From Serratia quinivorans (GTDB lineage Bacteria; Pseudomonadota; Gammaproteobacteria; Enterobacterales; Enterobacteriaceae), in the NCBI GenBank assembly GCA_900457075.1, contig UGYN01000002.1, forward strand, positions 3,472,001 to 3,536,000: a stretch of DNA of 64,000 nucleotides, read 5' to 3'. Below the pieces are notes generated by a model that had not been told where the DNA came from, ran no database searches, and worked only from the letters and a program-made list of their open reading frames with translations. Shown piece by piece: positions 1 through 11,953 of the stretch. The position numbers and the translations under genes were made by a program. Position 1 is the first letter of the stretch; each line of letters opens with the position of its first letter.

Positions 1-602
1 AAGGCCATACCAGCCTGCAACACCACGCCGCCGTCGTCAGCGTCATAGTGCAGCACCTGCGGTTCCTCGTGGAACACTTCGCCAATGCCGTGGCCGCAGT
101 ACTCGCGAACCACCGAGAAATTCTCGGCCTCGACGAATTTCTGGATCTCTTTGCCCAGCGTGCGCAGGCGGATACCCGGCTTCACCATTTTCAGCGACAG
201 ATACAGGCTTTCCTGAGTGATGCGGCACAGGCGCTCGCCCAGAATGGTCGGTTTACCGGCGATGAACATTTTAGAAGTATCACCGTGGAAACCGTCTTTG
301 ATGACGGTAACGTCGATATTAACGATGTCGCCGTCTTTCAGGACTTTGTCATCGCTCGGGATGCCGTGGCAGACCACTTCATTCACCGAGATACACACGG
401 ATTTCGGGAAACCGTGGTAGCCCAGACAGGCAGAGATCGCCTGCTGCTGGTTGGTGATGTGATCGTGACAGATACGATCGAGTTCGCCGGTGGTCACGCC
501 AGGTTTGACGTGCGGCTCAATGATTTCCAGCACTTCGGCAGCCAGTCGGCCGGCCACGCGCATTTTTTGGATGTCATCAGGTGTTTTAATTGAGATTGCC
601 AT
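1..602 (-). CDS. map: Methionine aminopeptidase, type I (C-terminus cut by window edge)
   Basis: Removes the initiator methionine from nascent proteins in the cytosol and is a two-metal hydrolase. The reverse strand from the ATG at 602 reads MAISIKTPDDIQKMRVAGRL, which matches the start of E. coli Map, and continues through the CHGIP, DIVNIDV and GHGIG regions that carry the metal ligands and an active-site histidine. About 200 codons are present; the family is about 264 aa, so the C-terminal quarter lies outside the window. It is divergent from rpsB, as in E. coli. No frameshift is seen in the visible part. Confidence 0.96.
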   Translation of the reverse strand, partial: MAISIKTPDDIQKMRVAGRLAAEVLEIIEPHVKPGVTTGELDRICHDHITNQQQAISACLGYHGFPKSVCISVNEVVCHGIPSDDKVLKDGDIVNIDVTVIKDGFHGDTSKMFIAGKPTILGERLCRITQESLYLSLKMVKPGIRLRTLGKEIQKFVEAENFSVVREYCGHGIGEVFHEEPQVLHYDADDGGVVLQAGMA

Positions 603-1684
<1,082 letters not shown>

Positions 1685-1738
1685 TAAGGCAAGCTCGTCA
1701 CTGAGCCCTTATTAACCAGGTATTGAATATGTTGGTTA

Positions 1739-1763
1739 GGGGGGCCTTTATAGGCCCCCTTTG
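1739..1763 (+). terminator. rpsB-tsf intergenic terminator or attenuator
   Basis: GGGGGCC (1740-1746) pairs with GGCCCCC (1753-1759) around a six-base loop and is followed by a short T run. It probably gives partial termination, lowering tsf expression relative to rpsB. Confidence 0.8.
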
Positions 1764-1812
1764 CTTATCTGAATGAGAACTGTCTCCACGTGAGATAACC
1801 GAGGAAAAAGAA

Positions 1813-2664
1813 ATGGCTGATATTACCGCTGCTCTGGTAAAAGAACTGCGTGAGCGTACTGGCGCTGGCATGATGGATTGTAAAAAAGCTCTGGTTGAGT
1901 CTAACGGCGACATCGAGCTGGCAATCGAAAACATGCGTAAATCTGGTGCGATCAAAGCGGCGAAAAAAGCAGGCAACGTAGCTGCTGACGGCGTGATCAA
2001 AACCAAGATTGAAGGCAACTACGGTCTGATCCTGGAAGTTAACTGCCAGACTGACTTCGTAGCTAAAGATGCTGGTTTCCAGGCATTCGCTGACAAAGTG
2101 CTGGATGCTGCTTTTGCCGGCAAAATCACTGACGTTGAAGTGTTGAAAGCACAGTTCGAAGAAGAACGTGTAGCGCTGGTTGCAAAAATCGGTGAGAACA
2201 TCAACATCCGTCGCGTTGCTTCCCTGGAAGGCGAAGTGCTGGGTAGCTACCTGCACGGTGCGCGTATCGGCGTTCTGATCGCAGCTACCGGTGCTGACGA
2301 AGAGCTGGTTAAGCAAATTGCCATGCACGTTGCGGCAAGCAAGCCTGAATTCGTTAAGCCTGAAGACGTGTCTGCTGAAGTGGTAGAAAAAGAGTACCAG
2401 GTTCAGTTGGACATCGCCATGCAGTCTGGCAAGCCGAAAGAAATCGCTGAGAAAATGGTTGAAGGCCGCATGAAGAAATTCACCGGCGAAGTTTCCCTGA
2501 CCGGTCAGCCTTTCGTTATCGAACCAAGCAAAACCGTTGGCCAGGTGCTGAAAGAGCACAACGCTGACGTGGTTAACTTCATCCGCTTCGAAGTGGGCGA
2601 AGGCATCGCTAAAGTTGAGAACGACTTTGCTGCTGAAGTTGCAGCAATGAGCAAGCAGTCTTAA
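1813..2664 (+). CDS. tsf: Elongation factor Ts
   Basis: Guanine-nucleotide exchange factor that releases GDP from EF-Tu during elongation. The 283-aa protein is the same length as E. coli EF-Ts. It has the N-terminal UBA-like domain ([20 protein letters not shown]) and the [10 protein letters not shown] signature near residue 80 that contacts EF-Tu. GAGGAAAAAG precedes the ATG. It is co-directional with rpsB and pyrH and is followed by its own terminator. Confidence 0.98.
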   Translation: MADITAALVKELRERTGAGMMDCKKALVESNGDIELAIENMRKSGAIKAAKKAGNVAADGVIKTKIEGNYGLILEVNCQTDFVAKDAGFQAFADKVLDAAFAGKITDVEVLKAQFEEERVALVAKIGENINIRRVASLEGEVLGSYLHGARIGVLIAATGADEELVKQIAMHVAASKPEFVKPEDVSAEVVEKEYQVQLDIAMQSGKPKEIAEKMVEGRMKKFTGEVSLTGQPFVIEPSKTVGQVLKEHNADVVNFIRFEVGEGIAKVENDFAAEVAAMSKQS

Positions 2665-2675
2665 TGACTGTTAAT

Positions 2676-2702
2676 GGGGCCGCCGTCTGGCGGTTCCATT
2701 TT
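2676..2702 (+). terminator. Terminator after tsf
   Basis: A nine-base stem (2676-2684 with 2689-2697, including two G-T pairs) around a GTCT loop ends in ATTTT. It closes the rpsB-tsf unit ahead of pyrH. Confidence 0.75.
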
Positions 2703-2812
2703 ATCCAGCCAGAATTACACCGGTGGCAAGCCCTGTGGCATGATACACAGCACAGGCGCGTTTCATCGGCTGAAATCCCCAATACTAATACTGCTTCTTA
2801 GGACAGATCACC

Positions 2813-3538
2813 ATGGCAACCAATGCAAAACCCGTATATCAGCGTATTCTGCTTAAACTGAGTGGCGAAGCCCTGCAAGGTGCAGAAGGTTTTGGTATCG
2901 ACGCTAGCGTTTTGGATCGCATGGCTCAGGAAGTTAAAGAGCTGGTCGAACTGGGAATTCAGGTCGGTGTAGTTATTGGCGGCGGTAACCTGTTCCGCGG
3001 CGCGGGCCTGGCACAAGCTGGCATGAACCGCGTAGTGGGCGACCACATGGGAATGCTGGCTACCGTGATGAACGGTCTGGCTATGCGTGATGCACTGCAC
3101 CGTGCCTATGTGAACGCTCGCCTGATGTCGGCAATTCCGTTGAACGGCGTGTGCGACAACTACAGCTGGGCCGAGGCGATCAGCCTGCTGCGTAATAATC
3201 GCGTGGTGATCTTCTCCGCCGGTACCGGCAACCCGTTCTTCACTACCGATTCTGCGGCGTGCCTGCGCGGGATCGAGATTGAAGCGGATGTGGTATTGAA
3301 AGCGACTAAAGTGGATGGTGTATACTCCGCTGACCCGGTTAAAAATCCGGATGCCACACTGTACGAACATATAACCTATCAGGACGTGTTGGAACGTGAG
3401 CTGAAAGTGATGGATCTGGCGGCATTTACGCTGGCTCGCGATCACGGTCTGCCAATCCGCGTATTCAACATGAACAAGCCGGGTGCTCTGCGCCGGGTAG
3501 TGATGGGTGAAAACGAAGGCACGCTGATCAGCAAATAA
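2813..3538 (+). CDS. pyrH: UMP kinase
   Basis: Phosphorylates UMP to UDP with ATP in pyrimidine nucleotide synthesis; bacterial UMP kinase is hexameric, activated by GTP and inhibited by UTP. The 241-aa product has the amino-acid-kinase fold signatures KLSGEAL near the N-terminus and GGGNLFRG near residue 60, and ends ENEGTLISK. The usual position between tsf and frr is kept. The 148-base gap upstream, after the tsf terminator, implies its own promoter. Confidence 0.98.
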   Translation: MATNAKPVYQRILLKLSGEALQGAEGFGIDASVLDRMAQEVKELVELGIQVGVVIGGGNLFRGAGLAQAGMNRVVGDHMGMLATVMNGLAMRDALHRAYVNARLMSAIPLNGVCDNYSWAEAISLLRNNRVVIFSAGTGNPFFTTDSAACLRGIEIEADVVLKATKVDGVYSADPVKNPDATLYEHITYQDVLERELKVMDLAAFTLARDHGLPIRVFNMNKPGALRRVVMGENEGTLISK

Positions 3539-3661
3539 GGCGGGTCTGCCAAATTTAGCGGGAGCGGGTAACGCCAGGCGTAGCGCGCTTTCCTTGAGTA
3601 AAATTCACGGGCTATACTGTGGTATGGCCTGCCAAGTATCCAGCTTTCAAGGGTTCGCAAC

Positions 3662-4219
3662 GTGATTAATGAAATCAGAAAAGATGCTGATTCACGCATG
3701 GAAAAAAGCGTAGAAGCATTCAAAAACCAAATCAGTAAAATCCGTACCGGCCGCGCTTCTCCGAGCATCCTGGACGGCATCATGGTTGAATATTACGGCG
3801 CATCTACGCCGCTGCGTCAGCTGGCTAGCGTGACGGTAGAAGATTCTCGTACGCTGAAAATTAACGTATTTGACCGCTCTATCAGTGCCGCTGTTGAAAA
3901 GGCAATCATGAGCTCCGATCTGGGTCTGAACCCATCTTCAGCCGGTAGCGACATCCGTGTTCCACTTCCTGCATTGACCGAAGAGCGCCGTAAAGATCTG
4001 ATCAAGATCGTGCGTAATGAAGCTGAGCAGGGCCGTGTAGCGGTTCGTAACGTGCGCCGTGATGCCAACGACAAGGTTAAAGCGCTGCTGAAAGACAAAG
4101 AAATCAGCGAAGATGAAGATCGTCGTTCACAGGACGACGTTCAGAAACTGACCGATGCTTACATCAAACTTCTGGATGCCGCTCTGGCGGATAAAGAAAA
4201 AGAGCTGATGGAATTCTAA
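3662..4219 (+). CDS. frr: Ribosome recycling factor
   Basis: With EF-G and IF3 it splits the post-termination ribosome. The 185-aa product starts at a GTG (3662) and reads [21 protein letters not shown], with the family signatures RTGRASPS and [18 protein letters not shown]. The length matches E. coli exactly, which supports the GTG start. It lies between pyrH and dxr and is closed by a strong terminator. Confidence 0.97.
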   Translation: MINEIRKDADSRMEKSVEAFKNQISKIRTGRASPSILDGIMVEYYGASTPLRQLASVTVEDSRTLKINVFDRSISAAVEKAIMSSDLGLNPSSAGSDIRVPLPALTEERRKDLIKIVRNEAEQGRVAVRNVRRDANDKVKALLKDKEISEDEDRRSQDDVQKLTDAYIKLLDAALADKEKELMEF

Positions 4220-4237
4220 TCAGCATCGCGCAGAAAA

Positions 4238-4268
4238 AAAGCGTCGCCTGGGCGGCGCTTTGTTTTTT
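4238..4268 (+). terminator. Terminator after frr
   Basis: AGCGTCG (4240-4246) pairs with CGGCGCT (4253-4259), with one G-T pair. A run of As precedes the stem and TTGTTTTTT follows it. Confidence 0.85.
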
Positions 4269-4375
4269 GTGGCGCAGATCCCGTTTCATCGTACTGATTG
4301 ATCATGGACAAGTGGTGGCCAAGGTTACACACTGGAGCACCCCGATCTCATCAGACAGTTATTCAGAGTGAGCTC

Positions 4376-5572
4376 ATGAAGCAACTGACTATTCTTGGTT
4401 CCACCGGCTCAGTGGGGACCAGTACCCTGGCCGTGGTCAGGGAAAATCCCGACCGTTTTGCGATTAAAGCGCTGGTTGCCGGCCGCAATGTCGCGGTCAT
4501 GGCGCAACAGTGCATCGAATTTCGCCCGGCCTATGCCGCGATGGCGGACGAAGGCGCTGCGCGTGAACTGCGTATTCTGCTGGCGGAAAACGGTATTGCC
4601 ACCGAGGTGATGGCGGGCGAGCAGGCGGCCTGTGAGTTGGCGGCATTGGACGACGTCGACCAGGTCACGGCAGCCATTGTGGGCGCTGCCGGACTGCTGC
4701 CAACGTTGGCGGCAATTCGTGCCGGCAAGCAGGTGCTGCTGGCGAACAAAGAGTCGCTGGTCACCTGCGGGCGTCTGTTTATGGACGCGGTGCAACAGAG
4801 CAAGACGCAGTTACTGCCGCTCGACAGCGAGCATAACGCCATTTTTCAGAGTTTGCCTGAGAGCATTCAGCGTCAGTTGGGATACTCTTCATTAGAGAGT
4901 CATGGTGTGTCGCGCATCGTGCTTACCGGTTCTGGCGGCCCGTTCCGCACTACGCCGCTGGAGCAGTTCACCACGATGACGCCGGATCAGGCCTGTGCCC
5001 ATCCCAATTGGTCGATGGGGCGCAAGATCTCGGTGGACTCCGCCACCATGATGAACAAAGGACTGGAATATATTGAGGCCCGCTGGCTGTTTAACGCCTC
5101 GGCCGAGCAAATGGAAGTGATTCTGCATCCGCAGTCGGTGATCCACTCGATGGTTCGTTACACCGATGGCAGCGTACTGGCCCAGTTGGGCACGCCGGAT
5201 ATGCGTACGCCGATCGCCCATGCGATGGCTTATCCTCAGCGCGTTAATTCTGGTGTGGAAGCACTGGATTTCTGCCGCATCGGCTCGCTGACCTTTGCCG
5301 AGCCTGAACGGGAACGCTATCCCTGCCTGTATCTGGCCATTGAGGCCTTTGATGCCGGTCAGGCGGCGACTACCGCGCTGAACGCGGCCAACGAAGTGGC
5401 CGTGGCGGCTTTCCTGCAGGAGCAGATTCGCTTTACCGATATTGCGGCAGTGAACCAAAAAGTAGTCGAACGGCTGTCACTGCAGGAACCGTCCTGCATT
5501 GATGCGGTCTTAGAAATAGATCGCCAGGCGCGTGAGGTTGCGGTTGGATTGGTTAAATCACTGCATAACTGA
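4376..5572 (+). CDS. dxr: 1-deoxy-D-xylulose 5-phosphate reductoisomerase
   Basis: Converts DXP to 2-C-methyl-D-erythritol 4-phosphate with NADPH, the committed step of the non-mevalonate isoprenoid pathway. I chose the ATG at 4376 over an upstream in-frame ATG (4298) because it gives [14 protein letters not shown] and 398 aa, as in E. coli. The GSTGSVG nucleotide-binding loop is at residues 8-14. The metal site shows as LPLDSEHNA, with a further acidic region at NKGLEYIEA. It feeds isopentenyl units to the adjacent uppS. Confidence 0.97.
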   Translation: MKQLTILGSTGSVGTSTLAVVRENPDRFAIKALVAGRNVAVMAQQCIEFRPAYAAMADEGAARELRILLAENGIATEVMAGEQAACELAALDDVDQVTAAIVGAAGLLPTLAAIRAGKQVLLANKESLVTCGRLFMDAVQQSKTQLLPLDSEHNAIFQSLPESIQRQLGYSSLESHGVSRIVLTGSGGPFRTTPLEQFTTMTPDQACAHPNWSMGRKISVDSATMMNKGLEYIEARWLFNASAEQMEVILHPQSVIHSMVRYTDGSVLAQLGTPDMRTPIAHAMAYPQRVNSGVEALDFCRIGSLTFAEPERERYPCLYLAIEAFDAGQAATTALNAANEVAVAAFLQEQIRFTDIAAVNQKVVERLSLQEPSCIDAVLEIDRQAREVAVGLVKSLHN

Positions 5573-5626
5573 TACCGGCAATTATCCTATTTTGTTCGCA
5601 AATTACGCGTGCCGCAGTGGGGCCGT

Positions 5627-5655
5627 TTGTTCAGGCCTTGCTGAGGTGGTATAGT
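5627..5655 (+). promoter_or_regulatory. Candidate sigma-70 promoter upstream of uppS
   Basis: TTGTTC (5627-5632), a 17-base spacer and TATAGT (5650-5655). It would start a transcript near 5662, which meets a strong terminator at 5757-5787 before reaching uppS. Confidence 0.55.
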
Positions 5656-5756
5656 CTGCGCCACCTTTCAGCGGTTATACCGTTGAATTATGGCCTGATT
5701 GACATCTCGAATGCCGATAGTACAGCGCAGATTACCGGCTGTCGCAAGGCAGTCTG

Positions 5757-5787
5757 AAAAGCCGTGTCGGGCACACGGCTTTTTTTG
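5757..5787 (+). terminator. Strong intrinsic terminator in the dxr-uppS gap
   Basis: AAAA, then GCCGTGT (5761-5767), a five-base loop, ACACGGC (5773-5779) and a run of Ts. It may end the frr-dxr side transcript, attenuate uppS, or end a short RNA started at the 5627-5655 promoter. Confidence 0.85.
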
Positions 5788-5850
5788 CGCGTAAGGGCCT
5801 GATGTTCCGGAAGGGCAGTTGTATTTCTATTGAGGAAATAAGTACGAGTT

Positions 5851-6609
5851 ATGTCGTCCGCAAATCAACAAGAGGCTAATCTGTCCACTCTGGGGCCACG
5901 ACATGTCGCCATTATTATGGACGGCAACGGGCGCTGGGCTAAACGTCAGGGTAAGTTACGTGTCTTCGGTCATAAAGCAGGGGTGAAATCGGTGCGTCGC
6001 GCGGTCAGTTTTGCCGCCAACAACCATTTAGATGCGCTCACGCTTTATGCCTTCAGCAGCGAGAACTGGAATCGTCCAGTGCAGGAAGTTTCCGCTTTGA
6101 TGGAGCTTTTCGTCCGCGCCTTGGACAGTGAAGTAAAAAGCCTGCATAAACATAACGTCAGACTGCGAGTGATCGGTGATATCAGCCGTTTCAGCACGCG
6201 CTTGCAGGAGCGGATCCGTCGCTCCGAGCAACTGACAGAAAATAACGATGGCCTGACGCTCAACATTGCTGCCAACTACGGCGGCCGTTGGGATATTATT
6301 CAGGGAGTAAGGGAACTGGCTGAGCAGGTGAAGGACGGTTCACTGCGTCCGGATCAAATCAGTGAAGAGTTACTGGGTGAGCGGATCTGCATGAACGATC
6401 TGTCGCCGGTGGATTTGGTGATCCGTACCGGTGGCGAACATCGCATCAGTAACTTCTTGCTGTGGCAAATTGCTTATGCCGAACTTTACTTTACTGATGT
6501 ACTCTGGCCTGATTTTGATGAACTTGTCTTTGAAGGTGCGCTGAATGCATTTGCACAACGCGAGCGTCGCTTCGGGGGAACAACACCTATCGGCGCCAAT
6601 GCGTCCTAG
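5851..6609 (+). CDS. uppS: Undecaprenyl diphosphate synthase (cis-prenyltransferase)
   Basis: Adds eight isopentenyl units to farnesyl diphosphate, making the C55 carrier lipid for peptidoglycan and O-antigen. The 252-aa protein has the catalytic [12 protein letters not shown] motif with Asp24, and [15 protein letters not shown] plus FGG near the C-terminus. TGAGGAAA sits upstream of the ATG. cdsA follows after nine bases, so the two are co-transcribed. The upstream terminator and promoter pair suggests leader control. Confidence 0.97.
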   Translation: MSSANQQEANLSTLGPRHVAIIMDGNGRWAKRQGKLRVFGHKAGVKSVRRAVSFAANNHLDALTLYAFSSENWNRPVQEVSALMELFVRALDSEVKSLHKHNVRLRVIGDISRFSTRLQERIRRSEQLTENNDGLTLNIAANYGGRWDIIQGVRELAEQVKDGSLRPDQISEELLGERICMNDLSPVDLVIRTGGEHRISNFLLWQIAYAELYFTDVLWPDFDELVFEGALNAFAQRERRFGGTTPIGANAS

Positions 6610-6618
6610 GGGGAACTT

Positions 6619-7467
6619 TTGCTGAAGTATCGCCTCATAACTGCTCTGATCTTAATTCCGATTGTTATCGCGGCGCTGTTTTTGCTGCCGCCGGTGGGCT
6701 TTGCCCTGGTAACACTCGTGGTGTGCATGTTAGCGGCCTGGGAGTGGGGCCAACTGGCCGGATTTACCTCCCGCTCGCAGCGCATCTGGTTGGCGATATT
6801 GTGCGGCTTCCTGCTGGCGTTGATGATGCTCAGTATTCCGGCCTATCATCAGTCGGTCCATTTACTTCAGGTAGGCGGCTCGCTGTGGCTGTCAATGGCC
6901 TGGTGGCTGGTGGCGCTGTTGCTGGTGCTGTTTTATCCCGGCTCGGCCGCACTGTGGCGTAACTCACGTCCGATACGTCTGGTTTTCGGTCTGCTGACCA
7001 TAGTGCCGTTCTTCTGGGGTATGCTATCGCTGCGTCAGTTCGGCTACGAACAAAACCACTTCACCGGCGCCTGGTGGCTGCTGTATGTGATGTTGCTGGT
7101 TTGGGGCGCGGATTCCGGTGCCTACATGTTCGGCAAACTGTTCGGCAAGCATAAGCTGGCACCCAAAGTTTCTCCGGGGAAAACCTGGGAAGGGCTGGTC
7201 GGTGGCCTGATTACTTCGGCCCTGATATCCTGGCTGTTTGGTCGTTATGCCCCGCTCAATGTGGTGCCGACAACCTTACTGATTTGTTCGGTGATTGCCG
7301 TGCTGGCCTCCGTGCTGGGCGATCTTACCGAGAGCATGTTCAAACGCGAAGCGGGTATCAAAGACAGCGGTCATTTGATACCGGGTCATGGCGGCATACT
7401 GGATCGTATCGATAGCCTGACCGCAGCAGTGCCTGTATTTGCCTGCCTGATGCTGTTAGTGTTTTAA
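6619..7467 (+). CDS. cdsA: CDP-diglyceride synthetase (phosphatidate cytidylyltransferase)
   Basis: Makes CDP-diacylglycerol from phosphatidate and CTP in the inner membrane, the precursor of all major phospholipids, including the phosphatidylserine made by PssA elsewhere in this window. The 282-aa product uses a TTG start ([14 protein letters not shown]), preceded by GGGGGAA. It is largely hydrophobic with about eight membrane segments and ends with the family signature [18 protein letters not shown] followed by DRIDS. It is three residues shorter than the E. coli enzyme as I recall it. Confidence 0.96.
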   Translation: MLKYRLITALILIPIVIAALFLLPPVGFALVTLVVCMLAAWEWGQLAGFTSRSQRIWLAILCGFLLALMMLSIPAYHQSVHLLQVGGSLWLSMAWWLVALLLVLFYPGSAALWRNSRPIRLVFGLLTIVPFFWGMLSLRQFGYEQNHFTGAWWLLYVMLLVWGADSGAYMFGKLFGKHKLAPKVSPGKTWEGLVGGLITSALISWLFGRYAPLNVVPTTLLICSVIAVLASVLGDLTESMFKREAGIKDSGHLIPGHGGILDRIDSLTAAVPVFACLMLLVF

Positions 7468-7495
7468 TCCGTCAACGGCGGGGAGTGAAGGGATT

Positions 7496-8851
7496 ATGGT
7501 TAGCGTGCTCTGGAACTTAGTCGCATTTCTTGTTGCGCTCGGTGTATTGATCACCGTGCATGAGTTCGGGCACTTTTGGGTCGCCCGTCGCTGCGGCGTC
7601 CGTGTAGAACGCTTCTCCATTGGCTTCGGCCGCGCCCTGTGGCGTCGTACCGACCGTCAGGGTACGGAGTACGTGATTGCCCTGATCCCGCTTGGCGGCT
7701 ACGTGAAGATGCTCGATGAGCGGGTTGATTCGGTCGCACCGGAACTCCGTCATCAGGCGTTTAACAACAAAACCGTTTGGCAGCGTGCCGCTATCATCAG
7801 TGCCGGTCCTATCGCCAATTTCCTGTTTGCTATCCTTGCTTACTGGCTGGTATTCATTATCGGCGTGCCCAGTTTCCGCCCGGTAATCGGTGAAATCGCT
7901 CCCCAATCGATTGCAGCTCACGCTGAAATTTCGCCTGGAATGGAACTTAAGTCCGTAGATGGCATCGAAACGCCTGATTGGGAATCAGTTCGTCTGGCAC
8001 TGGTGGCGAAGATTGGCGACGCAGAAACCGAGGTGGGTATCGCGCCGTTTGGTTCTTCCAGTGTGGTGACCAAAACCCTGGATTTGCGCCAGTGGAATTT
8101 TGAGCCGGACAAACAGGATCCCGTGGTGGCGTTGGGTATCATTCCGCGCGGCCCGCAGATAGAATCTGTCCTTGCCGAAGTGCAGCCGGGGTCGGCAGCG
8201 CAAAAGGCGGGTTTACAAGCGGGGGACAGGATCGTTAAAGTCGATGGTCAGTTATTGGGTCGTTGGCAAACGTTGGTGAAACGGATACACAACGGTCCAG
8301 GGCAACCGCTGGCTTTAGAGATCGAAAGAAACGGCGCCCCCTTGTCTTTGACGCTGATACCGGATACAAAGCCGGTGGGAAAAGACAAATCGGTGGGTTT
8401 TGCCGGCATCATTCCGAAAGTGTTGCCGCTGCCGGACGAGTATAAGACGATTCGCCAGTATGGACCTTTCCCGGCGCTGTATCAGGCCGGGGACAAGACC
8501 TGGCAGCTTATGAGCCTTACGGTCAAAATGCTGGGTAAATTAATAACCGGTGATGTAAAGCTGAACAACCTGAGTGGCCCGATTTCGATTGCACAGGGAG
8601 CAGGGGCGTCAGCTGGGGTCGGGTTTGTGTATTATCTGATGTTTCTGGCGTTGATCAGTGTCAACCTGGGTATCATCAACCTGTTCCCATTACCGGTGTT
8701 AGATGGTGGGCATCTCCTCTTCCTGGCGATAGAAAAGCTGAAGGGTGGGCCGGTTTCCGAGCGAGTACAGGACTACAGTTACCGCATAGGTTCGATCGTG
8801 TTGGTGCTTTTAATGGGTCTTGCACTTTTCAATGATTTTTCTCGTCTTTAG
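7496..8851 (+). CDS. rseP: Site-2 protease RseP (sigma-E regulator)
   Basis: Intramembrane zinc metalloprotease that cuts RseA after DegS, freeing sigma-E, and also removes remnant signal peptides. The 451-aa protein has HEFGH at residues 22-26 in the first membrane segment, two tandem PDZ domains (about 115-310) and the second metal motif LPVLDGGHL in a C-terminal membrane segment. It lies 28 bases after cdsA and 35 before bamA, an envelope-stress arrangement conserved in enterobacteria. Confidence 0.97.
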   Translation: MVSVLWNLVAFLVALGVLITVHEFGHFWVARRCGVRVERFSIGFGRALWRRTDRQGTEYVIALIPLGGYVKMLDERVDSVAPELRHQAFNNKTVWQRAAIISAGPIANFLFAILAYWLVFIIGVPSFRPVIGEIAPQSIAAHAEISPGMELKSVDGIETPDWESVRLALVAKIGDAETEVGIAPFGSSSVVTKTLDLRQWNFEPDKQDPVVALGIIPRGPQIESVLAEVQPGSAAQKAGLQAGDRIVKVDGQLLGRWQTLVKRIHNGPGQPLALEIERNGAPLSLTLIPDTKPVGKDKSVGFAGIIPKVLPLPDEYKTIRQYGPFPALYQAGDKTWQLMSLTVKMLGKLITGDVKLNNLSGPISIAQGAGASAGVGFVYYLMFLALISVNLGIINLFPLPVLDGGHLLFLAIEKLKGGPVSERVQDYSYRIGSIVLVLLMGLALFNDFSRL

Positions 8852-8886
8852 GGGCGGGGATAGGTTAGGAAGAACGCATAACAACG

Positions 8887-11292
8887 ATGGCGATGAAAAA
8901 GTTGCTCATAGCGTCGCTGCTGTTTGGCAGCGCCACCGTATACGGTGCAGACGGGTTCGTAGTGAAGGATATTCATTTCGAAGGCCTGCAGCGAGTCGCC
9001 GTCGGTGCGGCGTTACTCAACATGCCGGTTCGCGTAGGCGATACCGTCACTGACGATGATATCAGTAATACCATCCGTGCCTTGTTTGCCACTGGCAACT
9101 TCGAGGACGTTCGCGTGCTGCGCGATGGTAATACGCTGATTGTTCAGGTTAAGGAACGCCCTACCATTGCCAGCATCACTTTCTCCGGCAACAAGTCGGT
9201 GAAAGATGACATGCTCAAGCAAAACCTGGAAGCCTCTGGCGTTCGGGTTGGCGAAGCGCTCGACCGCACCACGATATCCAGCATTGAAAAAGGGCTGGAA
9301 GACTTCTATTACAGCGTCGGTAAATACAGTGCCTCGGTGAAAGCCGTGGTCACGCCATTGCCGCGTAACCGTGTTGACCTGAAACTGGTGTTCACGGAAG
9401 GGGTTTCCGCCAAGATTCAACAAATCAACATTGTCGGCAATCATGCCTTCACCAATGATGAACTGATTTCACGCTTCCAACTGCGTGATGAAGTGCCGTG
9501 GTGGAACGTGGTTGGCGATCGCAAATACCAGAAGCAAAAGCTGGCGGGTGACCTCGAAACCCTGCGCAGTTTCTATCTGGACCGCGGCTACGCGCGCTTT
9601 AATATTGATTCGACTCAGGTCAGCCTGACGCCGGACAAAAAAGGCATCTATATCACCATCAATATCACTGAAGGCGAGCAGTACAAGCTCACCGACGTGG
9701 TGGTGAACGGCAATCTGGCCGGCCACTCGGCGGAAGTCGCCCAGTTGACCAAGATTGAGCCAGGTGAGCTGTATAACGGCAGTAAAGTAACCAAAATGGA
9801 AGACAACATCAAAACGATGTTGGGCCGTTACGGTTACGCTTACCCGCGTGTTTCTACCCAGCCTGAAATCAACGACGCGGATAAAACCGTGAAGCTGCAC
9901 GTGAATATTGATGCGGGTAACCGTTTCTATGTCCGTCGCATCAAGTTTGAAGGCAACGACACCAGTAAAGATTCCGTACTGCGCCGTGAAATGCGTCAGA
10001 TGGAAGGTGCGTGGCTGGGCAATGCACAGGTAGAGCAGGGCAAAGAACGTCTGAACCGTTTGGGCTATTTTGAAACGGTAGATGTGGAAACCCAGCGCGT
10101 GCCAGGTACTGCAGATCAGGTTGATGTCACCTATAAGGTGAAAGAGCGTAACACCGGTACCTTCAACTTCGGCGTTGGCTACGGCACCGAGAGCGGCGTG
10201 AGCTTCCAGGCGGGCGTTCAGCAGGACAACTGGCTGGGGACCGGCTATTCCGTCGGCATCAGCGGTACCAAGAACGATTACCAGACCTACACCGAGCTGT
10301 CGGTAACCAACCCGTACTTCACCGTTGACGGTGTGAGTTTGGGTGGCCGTATCTTCTACAACGACTTTAAAGCCGATGACGCGGACCTGTCCGACTATAC
10401 CAACAAGAGTTACGGTATAGACGGTACCCTGGGCTTCCCGATCAACGAAAACAACTCGTTGCGTACCGGCCTGGGTTACGTGCATAACGGTTTGTCCAAC
10501 ATGCAGCCGCAGATTGCCATGTGGCGTTATCTGGACTCGATGGGTCTGAACCCTAACACCACCGATCGCGCCAGTTATTCTGCCGATGACTTCACGCTGA
10601 ACCTGGGTTGGACCTATAACAACCTTGACCGTGGCTATTTCCCAACCTCGGGTAACCGCACTACGCTCAATGGTAAAGTCACCATTCCAGGCTCGGATAA
10701 CGAATACTACAAGTTGACGTTAGACAGCGTGCAGTATGTTCCGATCAATGATGACCGCACCTGGGTGCTGTTGGGTCGTGGCCGTCTGGGTTATGCAGAT
10801 GGTCTGGGCGGCAAAGAAATGCCGTTCTACGAAAACTTCTATGCCGGTGGTTCCAGCACCGTGCGTGGTTTCGGCTCCAACACCATTGGTCCAAAAGCGG
10901 CATACTACAACTCCAATTCGTATGGCTGTAGTAACGGTACCCCGATTTGTAATTCGGACGACGCAGTGGGCGGTAACGCCATGGCTGTCGCCAGTATGGA
11001 GCTGATCACACCAACGCCATTTATCAGTGAGAAATACGCCAACTCGGTGCGTACTTCACTGTTCATGGATGCGGGTACCGTGTGGGATACCAACTGGCAG
11101 AATACTGCGCAGACCAGCATGTACGATATTCCGGACTACAGTAAGGCGAGCAACATCCGCGTTTCTGCCGGTATCGCCTTGCAGTGGATGTCACCTTTGG
11201 GTCCGTTGGTGTTCTCTTATGCCAACCCGATCAAGAAATACGAAGGCGACAAGTCCGAACAGTTCCAGTTTAACATTGGCAAGACCTGGTAA
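8887..11292 (+). CDS. bamA: Outer-membrane protein assembly factor BamA
   Basis: Central Omp85 subunit of the BAM complex, which folds beta-barrel proteins into the outer membrane. The 801-aa precursor starts [13 protein letters not shown] with a signal peptide cleaved about residue 20. Five POTRA domains fill roughly residues 21-420 and a 16-strand barrel follows. The loop-6 VRGF motif is present (STVRGFGSN) and the chain ends FNIGKTW with a terminal aromatic. Extracellular loop 6 keeps its two cysteines but is shorter than in E. coli, which accounts for most of the nine-residue length difference. Confidence 0.97.
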
Positions 11293-11411
11293 CAGGTCCG
11301 GCTTCTGGGCATAGCAGTTATTAAGAATCGCAAATGCCAGGCGCCCGTCCGAGCACAGAGAGATGATTCTCATTGTTTTGCGGGATAAGTCTGGCAGATT
11401 GTGTACTTCAA

Positions 11412-11425
11412 GTGTCATATGACAC
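11412..11425. promoter_or_regulatory. Perfect 14-bp palindrome upstream of skp
   Basis: GTGTCATATGACAC lies 26 bases before the skp start. A perfect even palindrome of this size suits a dimeric repressor, or it may form a small hairpin near the ribosome-binding site. I do not recognise the regulator. Confidence 0.4.
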
Positions 11426-11451
11426 AAATGGGTGATGGTAAGGAGTTTATA

Positions 11452-11949
11452 GTGAAAAAGTGGTTGTGTGCCGCAGGCCTCGGTTTAGCAATGGCTGCTT
11501 CAGCTGGCGTTCAGGCAGCAGATAAGATCGCTGTAGTTAACGTCTCCAGCATTTTCCAACAGTTGCCGGCTCGTGAAACCGTAGCTAAACAGCTGGAAAA
11601 CGAGTTTAAAGGCCGTGCGGGTGAGCTTCAGACTATGGAGCGTAGCCTTCAGACCAAAATGCAACGTTTGCAGCGTGATGGCGCTACCATGAAAGCCAGC
11701 GATCGCAGCAAGTTGGAAAAAGACGTGATGGCACAGCGCGAGCAGTTCTCTCAGAAAGCACAGGCTTTTGAGCAGGACAACCGTCGCCGTCAGATGGAAG
11801 AGCGTAACAAAATCCTGAGCCGTATTCAGGACGCTGTGAAATCTGTTGCCAGCAAAGAAGGCTACGACGTAGTTATCGATGCTAACGCTGTTGCCTACGC
11901 AGGGACTTCTAAAGACATCACTGCTGACGTGCTGAAACAGGTTAAATAA
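11452..11949 (+). CDS. skp: Periplasmic chaperone Skp (OmpH)
   Basis: Trimeric periplasmic holdase that carries unfolded outer-membrane proteins to BamA. I chose the GTG at 11452, preceded by AAGGAG, over an in-frame start at 11401. It gives [19 protein letters not shown] with a signal peptide cleaved after QA (residue 22) and a 165-aa precursor. The middle is a long charged helical region (about 50-120) that forms the tentacles, and the end is [11 protein letters not shown] as in E. coli. It sits directly between bamA and lpxD. Confidence 0.96.
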   Translation: MKKWLCAAGLGLAMAASAGVQAADKIAVVNVSSIFQQLPARETVAKQLENEFKGRAGELQTMERSLQTKMQRLQRDGATMKASDRSKLEKDVMAQREQFSQKAQAFEQDNRRRQMEERNKILSRIQDAVKSVASKEGYDVVIDANAVAYAGTSKDITADVLKQVK

Positions 11950-11953
11950 CAAC

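Noticed and set aside
9469..10485. 338-codon open frame antisense to bamA
   Set aside because: It is a shadow of a conserved coding sequence with no start signal or domain of its own.
11361..11380. GATGATTCTCATTGTTTTG as a possible Fur box
   Set aside because: It has too few matches to the Fur consensus and lacks symmetry.
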